Of a stretch of 64,000 nucleotides of DNA, positions 34,186 through 42,049 are shown one piece after another. A program made the position numbers and the translations under genes. Numbering within the stretch: position 1 is the first letter of the stretch; the number at the start of each line of letters is the position of its first letter. Below the pieces are notes generated by a model. That model saw nothing but the letters and a program-made list of their open reading frames with translations. It ran no database searches and had not been told where the DNA came from. Source of the stretch: Pseudomonadota bacterium (GTDB taxonomy: Bacteria; Desulfobacterota; Binatia; UBA9968); the NCBI GenBank assembly GCA_021324155.1, contig JAJPJQ010000030.1:1-64000 (forward strand). Reading direction: 5' to 3'.

Positions 34186-35160
34186 ATGACCCGATCGTAT
34201 CTCTACTGTCTGTTGATTATCTGTTGCCTGATCGCGCTTGCCCGGCCGGCGCACTCTGAAGAGCTCAAGCGCATCTATTACGGCACGACCGCCTCGCCCG
34301 CGCATCTGCCGGTCTGGGTCGCGAAGGACAACGGTCTTTTCGCGCGCTACGGCCTCGATGTCCTGCCGGTGCAGATCCGCGGCGGCTCGCTGATCGCGCT
34401 CGTGATCATCACCGGCGACCTGCCGCTGTCGGGCGTTGGCGCCGAATCGGTGGTCGCCGCGCGCGCCGCGGGCGGCGACGTGGTGATGCTTGCGTGCCCG
34501 ATCGACACCGATCCGGTCTATTTGATCGCCCGCCCCGAGATCAAAACGCCCGCCGACTTGAAAGGCCAGTCGAGCGCGGTAACGCGCTACGGCTCGAGCA
34601 CGCATTTCTATCTCAAAGCCGCGCTCCAGCACATCGGCCTCGATCCGGCGAAAGATATCTCGATTCTCCAGCTGGGCGCCGGACCGGAGATGGTCGCCGC
34701 GCTCCACAGCGGCCGGATCTCCGCCGCGGCGCTGACGACGCGCTACGCGCTGCCGTTTCTCGACCGCGGCTGGCCCGTGCTCGTGGATCTGAGCAAGACC
34801 GACGTCGTTTATCCGGCGTCCTGCGTCACCAGCAGCCGCGCGTACATTCGCGCCGAGCCGAAGACGACGGAGGATTTTCTCCGCGCCTACGTCGCCGCGA
34901 TCAACTTGATCCGCAGAGATCATAATGTGGCGGAAAAATCTTTCGCCAAATGGCTCAGAGAAAAAGATCCTGAGATCGTCAAGCGCTCCGTCGCCGCCTA
35001 CGCGCCGCTCTTGAAACGCGCGCCGATCGTGCCGGACAAGGGCATCGATAACGTCGTTAAGGACCTGATGCGCCGGCAGCCCGAGCTAAAGGAATATCTC
35101 AACTGGCCCGAGCCGTTTCGCGAGAACGGGCCACTGGAAAAAATTCTCCGGGAGAAGTAA
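34186..35160 (+). CDS. NMT1/THI5-like substrate-binding protein, exported
   Basis: 324 residues from ATG 34186, preferred over GTG 34153 because the protein then opens with the signal peptide TRSYLYCLLIICCLIALA. The domain has YYGTTASPAHLPVWVAKDNG, LFARYGLDVLPVQIRGG, TPADLKGQSSAVTRYGS and LDPAKDI. The C-terminal tail FRENGPLEKILREK lacks the common ending. It is the last SBP before the amidohydrolase at 35199 (38-base gap with GGAGGGAG). Confidence 0.87.
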   Translation: MTRSYLYCLLIICCLIALARPAHSEELKRIYYGTTASPAHLPVWVAKDNGLFARYGLDVLPVQIRGGSLIALVIITGDLPLSGVGAESVVAARAAGGDVVMLACPIDTDPVYLIARPEIKTPADLKGQSSAVTRYGSSTHFYLKAALQHIGLDPAKDISILQLGAGPEMVAALHSGRISAAALTTRYALPFLDRGWPVLVDLSKTDVVYPASCVTSSRAYIRAEPKTTEDFLRAYVAAINLIRRDHNVAEKSFAKWLREKDPEIVKRSVAAYAPLLKRAPIVPDKGIDNVVKDLMRRQPELKEYLNWPEPFRENGPLEKILREK

Positions 35161-35198
35161 GACAAGCGAAACAAGCGGGGTCGAACAGGAGGGAGAGC

Positions 35199-36176
35199 AT
35201 GTATCAGAACCACAAAGTCATCGACGTACACGGCCACATGAGCACGCCGCCCCATTTCCGCGGCCACCTGGGCGGGATGGTCTCGCTCAACACGCCGAAT
35301 CGTAAATTGGATATCTCGGACGAATTGCTCGAAAACGCGCAGAAGGCGCATCTCAAAGGAATGGACGAGCGGAAGATCGACGTCCAGCTCATCGGGCCGC
35401 GTCCGGTCGCGATGTGGCACTGGACGAGGCCGTTTCTCCAGGCGGCGATCTGCCGCGTGACCAACGACCTGATCGCGCGCATCGTCAAACTCCATCCTGA
35501 CCGCTTCGTCGGCATGGCCCAGCTGCCCCAGAGCGCCTCGCTCGACACGAAGAACTGCGCCGCCGAGCTCGAACGGTGCGTGAAGGAGCTCGGCTTCGTC
35601 GGCGCGTATGTCAATCCCGATCCGGGCGGCAAGCGCGAAGCGCCCGGCATGCACGATACGTACTGGCATCCGCTGTACGCCAAGGCGCAGGAGCTCGATG
35701 TGCCGCTGATGGTCCATCCGTCGACCAGCTACGACCCGCGCATCGAGGTCATCCCGCACAATTATCAGATGAACAACTACATCGAGGAATTCATCGCGAT
35801 GCACCTGCTGCAGCACAGCAACGTCTTCGAGCTCTTTCCGCGCTTGAAGATCGTCATCTGCCACTGCGGCGGCGCGCTGAACCGCTTCATCCCGACCGAC
35901 CACCACATCGCGCAGAAGGATTTCAGCAAAAATCTTTTCTACGACTGCTGCGCTTACGACGACGTTTTTCTGGAAGCGTCGATCAAACAGCGCGGCGTCG
36001 ATCAGATGATGTTCGGCACCGAGTTCCCGGGATCGGGCGGCGCGGTGCGCGAAGACGGCAGGCCGTCGGACGACGTCTTGCCGACGGTCGACAAGCTCGG
36101 CTTCTTGAGCACCGAGGACAAGGTCAAGATTTTCAACAAGAACGCGCTGAAGGTCTTTACCAAGCTGAAAGTCTAG
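35199..36176 (+). CDS. Amidohydrolase family 2 protein with Glu in place of the metal Asp
   Basis: 325 residues. Metal motif VIDVHGHM (His11, His13), His173 (LMVHPST) and His222 (VICHCGG). At the position where family members carry Asp (G-[ST]-D-[YF]-P) the sequence is FGTEFPGSGG, with Glu275. I recall similar replacements in some gallate or oxalomesaconate-related amidohydrolases, so activity may be retained with altered chemistry. The protein closes the 27-36 kb block and converges with the LysR gene, a common layout for a regulated catabolic operon. Confidence 0.85.
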   Translation: MYQNHKVIDVHGHMSTPPHFRGHLGGMVSLNTPNRKLDISDELLENAQKAHLKGMDERKIDVQLIGPRPVAMWHWTRPFLQAAICRVTNDLIARIVKLHPDRFVGMAQLPQSASLDTKNCAAELERCVKELGFVGAYVNPDPGGKREAPGMHDTYWHPLYAKAQELDVPLMVHPSTSYDPRIEVIPHNYQMNNYIEEFIAMHLLQHSNVFELFPRLKIVICHCGGALNRFIPTDHHIAQKDFSKNLFYDCCAYDDVFLEASIKQRGVDQMMFGTEFPGSGGAVREDGRPSDDVLPTVDKLGFLSTEDKVKIFNKNALKVFTKLKV

Positions 36177-36216
36177 CCTGCAGCGCGCGAAATCTGCGCG
36201 AAGATTCCGCGCCGGC

Positions 36217-37140
36217 TTAAATATATTTCTTCAAGACGCTCTTGGCGGGGTCGAAGCGCTCCTCCAATAGCTCGAAGAACGCCCGCATCGCGCCGTGAAT
36301 GTACTTGTCCTTGCGGAACGCGAGGCAGGTGTAAGCCTGCGGGCGGGTCCCCCTGACGTCGAGGACCTTGAGGCTTCGCTGACTGAGCTCCCGCGTCGCG
36401 AACTCTTTCGGCAGCAGCGAAACTCCGAGGCCGAGCTGCGTCAGCCTTTTTTGCAGCTCGAAGCCGATGATATCCACCTCCACCTTCATCGCCCGTCCGC
36501 GCTCCTTGAGCCGCTTCTCCACATAGCCGCGGAATTGGCAGCCCTCCTGGTTGAGAATCCAGGGAACGTCTTCGAGGTCGTCCCAGGTGACTTCGGCCTT
36601 TCGCGCCAGCGGGTGACGGCTGCCGACGACGAACTCGAGATCCCAAGTCGCGAGCGGCACGAAGCGCAGCTCAGCATGGTCCTCCATCTTCGGCGAGACC
36701 AGCACGATGAGTCCGAAATCCAGCTCGTGCGCAGCCACCCGGCGCGCGAGGTCGGGGGACCAGCCGGACTCGATCGAAAGATGGACGCCGGGATAGCGCA
36801 AGCGGAAGCTTCCGATAAGGCCGGGAAGGACATAAGTGGCGAAGCTGTGGGTCGCGCCGAGCGACACATGGCCGCCGCGCAGGTCCTTGATGTCGGCGAT
36901 CTCTTCGCGCGCCGACCGAAGGACGACGGCCAGACGCTCGGCGTGCTTCAGCAGCGCGGCGCCGGCCGTCGTGAGTCGGGCGTTTTTCCCGCGCTCGAGC
37001 AGAGGAAGCCCCAGCTCCGCCTCGAGCGCGCGAATTTGTTTGCTCACGGCGGGCTGCGTCAGGTGGAGAACGCTGGCGGCGCGGCGAAAGCTGTGCGCCG
37101 CCGCGACGGCCTGGAAAGTCCGGATCTGGTCCAGCGTCAT
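36217..37140 (-). CDS. LysR-type transcriptional regulator
   Basis: 307 residues. N-terminal winged helix-turn-helix at residues 2-61 (LDQIRTFQAVAAAHSFRRAA, LTQPAVSKQIRALEAELG, LLERGKNARLTTAG). The rest is a LysR effector-binding domain from about residue 88 (GHVSLGATHSFATYVLPGLI). It resembles the CbbR/CysB-like group in layout. The gene is convergent with the amidohydrolase at 35199 and divergent from the ORF at 37260; by genomic position it may control the importer operon, but a regulated site upstream of 27186 was not identified. Confidence 0.92.
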   Translation of the reverse strand: MTLDQIRTFQAVAAAHSFRRAASVLHLTQPAVSKQIRALEAELGLPLLERGKNARLTTAGAALLKHAERLAVVLRSAREEIADIKDLRGGHVSLGATHSFATYVLPGLIGSFRLRYPGVHLSIESGWSPDLARRVAAHELDFGLIVLVSPKMEDHAELRFVPLATWDLEFVVGSRHPLARKAEVTWDDLEDVPWILNQEGCQFRGYVEKRLKERGRAMKVEVDIIGFELQKRLTQLGLGVSLLPKEFATRELSQRSLKVLDVRGTRPQAYTCLAFRKDKYIHGAMRAFFELLEERFDPAKSVLKKYI

Positions 37141-37143
37141 GAT

Positions 37144-37161
37144 TTTTAGGTATTCCTAAAA
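37144..37161. promoter_or_regulatory. Palindrome in the AT-rich LysR upstream region (candidate operator)
   Basis: TTTTAGG, TATT, CCTAAAA: perfect 7-base arms, 4 bases in front of the LysR start. The whole 37141-37259 interval is markedly AT-rich and includes a consensus TATAAT at 37203-37208 on the plus strand. This fits an autoregulatory LysR site, although the palindrome lies close enough to the ATG to affect translation instead. Confidence 0.45.
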
Positions 37162-37259
37162 GTTATCAAACTTATGAAAATTAACCATTTGAGATCATAT
37201 CTTATAATACCATAATCGAATATAGCAACGGTGAGCCGCAGGAATCGCGCCATGCGATT

Positions 37260-37829
37260 ATGTTCGAAGGCAAGAAAGCCGGCCCCGCGCGCGTCGTCCG
37301 ACGAGCACGGCCGATCCGCATGAGGCTGGCCGGCTGGACAAGCGGCGGTAAGATCGCGGGGGCGACCGCTTCGGCCGCAAGTTTGTTTTTAGCCTTCGTT
37401 TTATTGACGCATCTCGAATGGGGGCGGCAGCCCCCGCCGGACTGGCGGCCATTGTATGATCGCGCAGAAGCCGCCGCCGCCCGCGGGGATCGTTACGAGG
37501 CCCGGCATTTCTACGTAAATGCCGCGCGCGCCGCCTCCTGGACGGAAGATTGGCGCGGGCTGCTTTCCGCCGCGTGCGGCATGAGAAAGCTCGAAGGCGT
37601 CCGGCAGCCGAGCGACGCGGTCCATGGCCTGCTGCTGCGCGCCATGATCGCGGCGGAGTCGCGGCGGAGCCGCGCTGGGTTGGAAGCTGTCGCGCAAGCG
37701 TTGGCGGCCGTCGGCGAGGCGGCCGCCGCCGCGATGGTTGTTAAGCGCCGCGGCGACGACTGGCCGGATGACAAATCGGCAGCGCAGGAAGCAGAGGACG
37801 CTTCCTTTGCGAATTGCGGGGCACGCTAG
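37260..37829 (+). CDS. Hypothetical membrane-anchored protein
   Basis: 189 residues from ATG 37260; ATG 37320 is an alternative that removes a basic N-terminus. One membrane segment (ASLFLAFVLLTHL) near residue 45 is followed by an Ala/Arg-rich helical region with one possible TPR-like pair (PLYDRAEAAAARGDRYEARH). No family was recognised. It is divergent from the LysR gene across the AT-rich region, which contains TATAAT 52 bases upstream. Coding is likely from codon use, but not certain. Confidence 0.5.
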   Translation: MFEGKKAGPARVVRRARPIRMRLAGWTSGGKIAGATASAASLFLAFVLLTHLEWGRQPPPDWRPLYDRAEAAAARGDRYEARHFYVNAARAASWTEDWRGLLSAACGMRKLEGVRQPSDAVHGLLLRAMIAAESRRSRAGLEAVAQALAAVGEAAAAAMVVKRRGDDWPDDKSAAQEAEDASFANCGAR

Positions 37830-37861
37830 GCGTTCGTTGTGAGGTGGGATGCTGTGGGTGA

Positions 37862-38992
37862 TTACCGCTTTTGCTCGACGTTCCTCATGATCTCCTTGGC
37901 GAGCTTGAAGATCGGCGTCAGATCGGCGTATTGGCTGCCGGAGATATCGATGTAGCTTCTGCCCTCGACGAGGCGGTTCTCCGGCAGCAGCGTATCCTTC
38001 GGAATATCGATGCGCCGCGAGTTCGGCGGCGGCTCGCCGTAAAGATCGTTCGAGCTTTGCATCGCAATCTGACCGCGGCGCGACAGGAACCAGTTAATAA
38101 AAACCTTCGCGGCGTTCGGATGAGGCGCGTCTTTGATGAGGCTCAGCGAGCCGCCGCCGGTGGTTACGCCCTGAGCTTCCTTCCACATACCGTCGTCGAA
38201 ATCCGCGACGGGTAGTCCTTGGCTTCTAGCCTTCTCCGTGCCACGGCAGCCGATGCAGAGCGCGAGCTTGCCTTTCGCCAGCCAATCGACCAGCAGATGG
38301 CGGTCGCCGAAGGTGACGTCCATCGTGGAATAAAGTTTCCGAATCCACTCCGGGCCGATCTCCGGATGATAATAGAAAAATTGCAACGATGCGCCGAGGC
38401 CAGTTTCGGTCAGCGGCTGCGAGCCGACTTTTCCCTTCCACTTGGGATTGATGAGATCCCAATGCGATTTGAACTCCACCGGATTCACCAGCGAAGTGTT
38501 ATAGGAAATGCTGCCGCGCCCGGGATTGGCGATGTACACGAAGATATACTTGCCGTCGTTGTCGGTGTAGGCGTGCTTGCCCGTCCACCACTTCGATTGA
38601 TCGACGACCTCGGGAAGAATCAGCGCCGGCGGCACGGGCGCGAGGACGCGCGCCTTGTACAACAGCGTATAGCTCGAGTTCGCGCCGCCGCTAAAGAGGT
38701 CGCCGATCGGCTTTCCCGCGCGCGCCTCGGCGATGATTCTGAGGGACAGCTGGTTGCCGCTGCCGTTGACCGAGACGGGCTTGATATCGGGAAACTCTTT
38801 CGTGAATTCGGCGAGAATCTGCGGCTGGCCGTAACGGCCGATGTAGAGATTGACGCGGCCTTCCTTTTTGGCGGCGGCGACGGTCTTCTCCCAGTCCGAT
38901 TTCCAATCGGCCCGCGCCATGCCCGATGCCAGCGCGAAGGCGAGAACGGCGAGATGGACCGCGAGCGCTCGTCTACCACGCGCGTGCGTCAT
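37862..38992 (-). CDS. Iron/ABC type extracellular solute-binding protein (family 1), copy A3
   Basis: 376 residues with signal peptide (AVHLAVLAFALASGMARA). It begins WEKTVAAAKKEGRVNLYIG, then FTKEFPDIKPVSVNGSG, and ends with PNAAKVFINWFLSRRGQ and SRRIDIPKDTLLPE, the layout of AfuA/FbpA-like family 1 proteins. It is the last gene of a five-gene minus-strand cassette, 6 bases after a leaderless SBP-fold gene. It is clearly paralogous to copies at 39964 and 42050. No ATPase or permease is in the cassette. Confidence 0.87.
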   Translation of the reverse strand: MTHARGRRALAVHLAVLAFALASGMARADWKSDWEKTVAAAKKEGRVNLYIGRYGQPQILAEFTKEFPDIKPVSVNGSGNQLSLRIIAEARAGKPIGDLFSGGANSSYTLLYKARVLAPVPPALILPEVVDQSKWWTGKHAYTDNDGKYIFVYIANPGRGSISYNTSLVNPVEFKSHWDLINPKWKGKVGSQPLTETGLGASLQFFYYHPEIGPEWIRKLYSTMDVTFGDRHLLVDWLAKGKLALCIGCRGTEKARSQGLPVADFDDGMWKEAQGVTTGGGSLSLIKDAPHPNAAKVFINWFLSRRGQIAMQSSNDLYGEPPPNSRRIDIPKDTLLPENRLVEGRSYIDISGSQYADLTPIFKLAKEIMRNVEQKR

Positions 38993-38998
38993 GGATCG

Positions 38999-39943
38999 TT
39001 ATTCTCCGTACAGCCCGTCGATGAAACCCGAGCCGTCCAGCTCTCTTAAGTAGTGGAGGTCCCACAGCGCGAGAGCGCTCAGCTCCTTGGCTTTCGGATC
39101 TTTCATGCAGCAGAGCTCGTACGCGTTGAGGATCGCGCGATGATCGGGGTACGGCTTCGGCAGCAGCTTCGCGACGCTGTTGTAGGTCGCGTTCGATTCG
39201 GGCACGCGCCGCCGCAAGTCGGCGAGCATCGCCTCGGTCTCCTGCGCGTTCGTGCGCGCGTAATGAATCCCCAGCACGAGCGCGCGGACGAGGCGCTCGG
39301 CGAGCCGGTCCTTGCGTTTCAAGTTCGGAATCGTCGAGGTGAGCGTCGGGCCGTTGACCATCGGAACGCGTCCCATCTCGAGGACCTGCAATCCTTCTTT
39401 CGCGAAGGTCTCGGCCGCTCCGGTCGCCATGGCGGCGTCGGCTTTGCCTTCTTTTACAGCTTCGATCTGATCCTTGCGAAAATCCTCCGACATAATGTCG
39501 GCGATCTCGACCCATTTGACTTCGTCGGGCTGCACACCCGCGCGCATCAAATAGATCATGTGGTTGCCGCGGATGTGGTTGTAGCCGCCGCCCTTGTCGA
39601 GCACCGTGGTGTCGGCGAGGCGCTTGCCGCGGAGATCGGCAAGCGAGCGGATCGGCGCGCGCGAGATGAGCTTGTCGTTGACGCTGTTGGACGGCGAGGC
39701 GAGCGAGACGATCGGCTTCCCGCGCGCGACCAGACCGTACGGGCTAATGTGGTTGCCCGAGACGAAATCGACCCGGCCGTCGAACAGCGACGCCTCCGCG
39801 ACCGACGAACTGTCGCAGTACTCGAAGCTCACCTCGATACTCAGTTGTTTCCAGATGCCGGCTTTGTCGATCACTTCCCAGATCGGCAGATGCGTGTGCG
39901 AGCGGTAAAACGCGCGGAGGTGAACGTGCTCGTAATCGGCCAT
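38999..39943 (-). CDS. NMT1/SBP-fold protein without signal peptide, copy B2
   Basis: 314 residues, starting directly with the fold (MADYEHVHLRAFYRSHTHLP). No signal peptide is possible by extension: the preceding gene stops 20 bases upstream. NMT1 hallmarks remain (VDFVSGNHISPYGLVARGKP, SLADLRGKRLADT) and the tail is LHYLRELDGSGFIDGLY, the same signature as exported relatives. Conserved with copy B1 are His16, His18, His65, His123, His128 and the Cys278-Cys279 pair. A cytoplasmic SBP-fold enzyme (as in Thi5, MqnA or 4,5-dihydroxyphthalate decarboxylase) or a ligand sensor are both possible. Confidence 0.82.
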   Translation of the reverse strand: MADYEHVHLRAFYRSHTHLPIWEVIDKAGIWKQLSIEVSFEYCDSSSVAEASLFDGRVDFVSGNHISPYGLVARGKPIVSLASPSNSVNDKLISRAPIRSLADLRGKRLADTTVLDKGGGYNHIRGNHMIYLMRAGVQPDEVKWVEIADIMSEDFRKDQIEAVKEGKADAAMATGAAETFAKEGLQVLEMGRVPMVNGPTLTSTIPNLKRKDRLAERLVRALVLGIHYARTNAQETEAMLADLRRRVPESNATYNSVAKLLPKPYPDHRAILNAYELCCMKDPKAKELSALALWDLHYLRELDGSGFIDGLYGE

Positions 39944-39963
39944 TGCTGCTCCTGTTTTTTAGT

Positions 39964-41073
39964 TTATTTTTTGCGCAGCTCGTTGATGAGCTTCGCTACG
40001 GGCTCTGGATCCTGAAAGCCGACCACGCTGTATTTTTTTCCGTCCTCGCGGCGCGAGGCGGGCAGCACATTGTCTTTCGGGATGTCGATGCGCATCGAGT
40101 CGGAGGGCTCGACGACTTTTTTGTTCATCACGTCCTGCCAGACGGTCTGTCCCTGGCGCGAGAGGAACCAGTTGATGAAAACGCGCGCGGCGTTCGGATT
40201 CGCCGCCTTATTGATGAGCGCGAGGCCGCTGTTGCCGCTTGTGCTGATCTCGCCCGCGGCTTCCTTGAGATTCGCGTGCTCGAATTCGCTCACCGGCACG
40301 CCCTGCTTGCGCGCCATGTCGGTGTCGGCGCAGTCGAAGCAGAGCGAGAACTTCCCTGTGCCGAGCCAGTCGGTCGCCTGACGGCGCTCCTGCGAGACGA
40401 CGAGATCCATCTCGCTCCATAACTTGCGTACGAAATCCGGACCGAGCTGCGGGTTGTAGTAGAACCGCACCATGTTCGGCGAGCCGGTGCCCGGCCGCTC
40501 GAAGAGCAGGACCTTGCCTTTCCATTTCGAACTGAGCGCGTCCCAATAGGAATGAAATTCTTTTGCGTCGACGAGCTTGGAATTGTAATAGAGGCCGACG
40601 CCGGCGGCGCTGCCTTCGTACATGAAAACGTACTGACCTTCTGCGTCGGCGTAATGGTGTTTGCCGTTCAGCCATTTGGATTCGTCGACGACGTCCGGGA
40701 GCATGAGAAGGGGCTTCAGCGGGTCGAGAACGCCGGCGCGCTGGAAGTCGTAAAACGCGCGGCCGCCCAGGCCGCCGCTGTAAACGTCCGCGAGAAACTT
40801 GCCGGCGCGGCGCTCGGCGATGATGCGCGGCATGAGGTCGCCGACCTTGCCGCTGACGATGATCGGCTTGATCCCGGGAAATTCCTTGCTGAAGGCGGCG
40901 ATGATGTCCGGGTGGGTGATCTCCATATCGCCCCAGACGCGGACTTCGCCCTCTTTTTTTGCGGCGGCGACGGTTTTTTCCCATCCCGCCTTCGCGTCGG
41001 GTCTCTCGGCGGCGGTCACGAACGGAGTAATGAGAAGGCAGAGTAAAACCGCTGGCACGAGCGCGATCGTCAT
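39964..41073 (-). CDS. Iron/ABC type extracellular solute-binding protein (family 1), copy A2
   Basis: 369 residues with signal peptide (IALVPAVLLCLLITPFVTAA). It shares WEKTVAAAKKEGEVRVWGDM, FSKEFPGIKPIIVSGKVG, PNAARVFINWFLSRQGQ and SDSMRIDIPKDNVLP with copies A1 and A3. It lies between the two leaderless genes (13 and 20 bases away), so the five genes form one transcript. The identical order exported-leaderless in each unit suggests duplication of a two-gene module. Confidence 0.88.
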   Translation of the reverse strand: MTIALVPAVLLCLLITPFVTAAERPDAKAGWEKTVAAAKKEGEVRVWGDMEITHPDIIAAFSKEFPGIKPIIVSGKVGDLMPRIIAERRAGKFLADVYSGGLGGRAFYDFQRAGVLDPLKPLLMLPDVVDESKWLNGKHHYADAEGQYVFMYEGSAAGVGLYYNSKLVDAKEFHSYWDALSSKWKGKVLLFERPGTGSPNMVRFYYNPQLGPDFVRKLWSEMDLVVSQERRQATDWLGTGKFSLCFDCADTDMARKQGVPVSEFEHANLKEAAGEISTSGNSGLALINKAANPNAARVFINWFLSRQGQTVWQDVMNKKVVEPSDSMRIDIPKDNVLPASRREDGKKYSVVGFQDPEPVAKLINELRKK

Positions 41074-41086
41074 ATCGTCCGCTCGC

Positions 41087-42040
41087 TTACGTCCGGTACA
41101 GCCCGTCGATGAAGCCCGAATGATCCAATTCTCTCAAGTAGTGAATGTCCCACAGCGCGCTCGGGCTGATGTTTTTCGCCGCCGGGTCCTTGAGACAGCA
41201 AAGCTCGTATGCGTTGCCGATGCCGCGGAGATCCGGATACGGCTTCGGCTGAAGCTTGGCGACGCTGTTATAGGTTACGCGCGCGGCGCGCGGCTCGCGC
41301 TCGCGCAGCCCGGCGAGAATCTTTTCCGTCTCCTCGCGGTGCGTACGCGCGAAGTTGATCCCGAGCACCTGAGCCTTCACCAGGCGCTCGCCGAGACGGT
41401 CCTTGCGCTTGAGATTGTCGAGCGTGCTCGTCACCGTCGGGCCGGTGATCATCGGCAGCGGCTCGATCGCGAGCGCGTGGAAGCCGGCCTGCTCGAATTT
41501 CTCCGTGCTCCCGGTGACGAAGGTCGCATCGGCGCGGCCCGATTTCATGCCTTCGAGCTGCGCGGTGCGGAACTCGTCCATCGTCTCGCAGAGCTCGACC
41601 CATTCGACCTCGTCGAGGCGCAAGCCCGCGCGCATCACATAGACCATGTGATTGCCGCGCAGATGATGGTAGCCGCCGTGCGAGTCGACGAGCGTCGTGT
41701 CGGCGATGCGCTTGCCGCGGAGGTCGGCGACCGAGCGCACCGGCTCGCGTGTCACGAGCTTGTCGTTGACGCTGTTGGAAGGGGAAGCGAGGCAGACCAT
41801 CGGCTTGCCGCGCGCGACCAGCGCGTAGGGCGTGATGTGATTGCCCGAGACGAAATCGACCTCGCCGCCGAACAGCGCCGCTTCCGCGAGCGTCGAGCTG
41901 TCGCAGAAATCGAACGACACTTTTATGCCGAGCCGCTGCCAGATTCCCGCCCGCTCGATTACCTCCCAGATCGGCAGATGCGTGTGCGAGCGGAAAAAAG
42001 CTTTGAGCTCGATCGGTGAATAATTTTCCTCGTGTGTCAT
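41087..42040 (-). CDS. NMT1/SBP-fold protein without signal peptide, copy B1
   Basis: 317 residues. It opens MTHEENYSPIELKAFFRSHT with no hydrophobic leader; the preceding gene stops 9 bases upstream, leaving no room for one. It keeps the NMT1 core (VDFVSGNHITPYALVARGKP, SVADLRGKRIADT) and ends IHYLRELDHSGFIDGLY. Its histidines (HTHLPIW, GYHHLRGNHMVYVMRAG) and double Cys (NAYELCC) match copy B2, although the rest differs at many positions. The conservation of these residues in two diverged copies suggests they are functional. Confidence 0.82.
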   Translation of the reverse strand: MTHEENYSPIELKAFFRSHTHLPIWEVIERAGIWQRLGIKVSFDFCDSSTLAEAALFGGEVDFVSGNHITPYALVARGKPMVCLASPSNSVNDKLVTREPVRSVADLRGKRIADTTLVDSHGGYHHLRGNHMVYVMRAGLRLDEVEWVELCETMDEFRTAQLEGMKSGRADATFVTGSTEKFEQAGFHALAIEPLPMITGPTVTSTLDNLKRKDRLGERLVKAQVLGINFARTHREETEKILAGLREREPRAARVTYNSVAKLQPKPYPDLRGIGNAYELCCLKDPAAKNISPSALWDIHYLRELDHSGFIDGLYRT

Positions 42041-42049
42041 TACAGCTCC

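Noticed and set aside
33070-34923. 617-residue open frame on the minus strand
   Set aside because: It lies opposite three well-supported SBP genes and its translation is low in complexity (Arg, Asp, Leu). No family motif.
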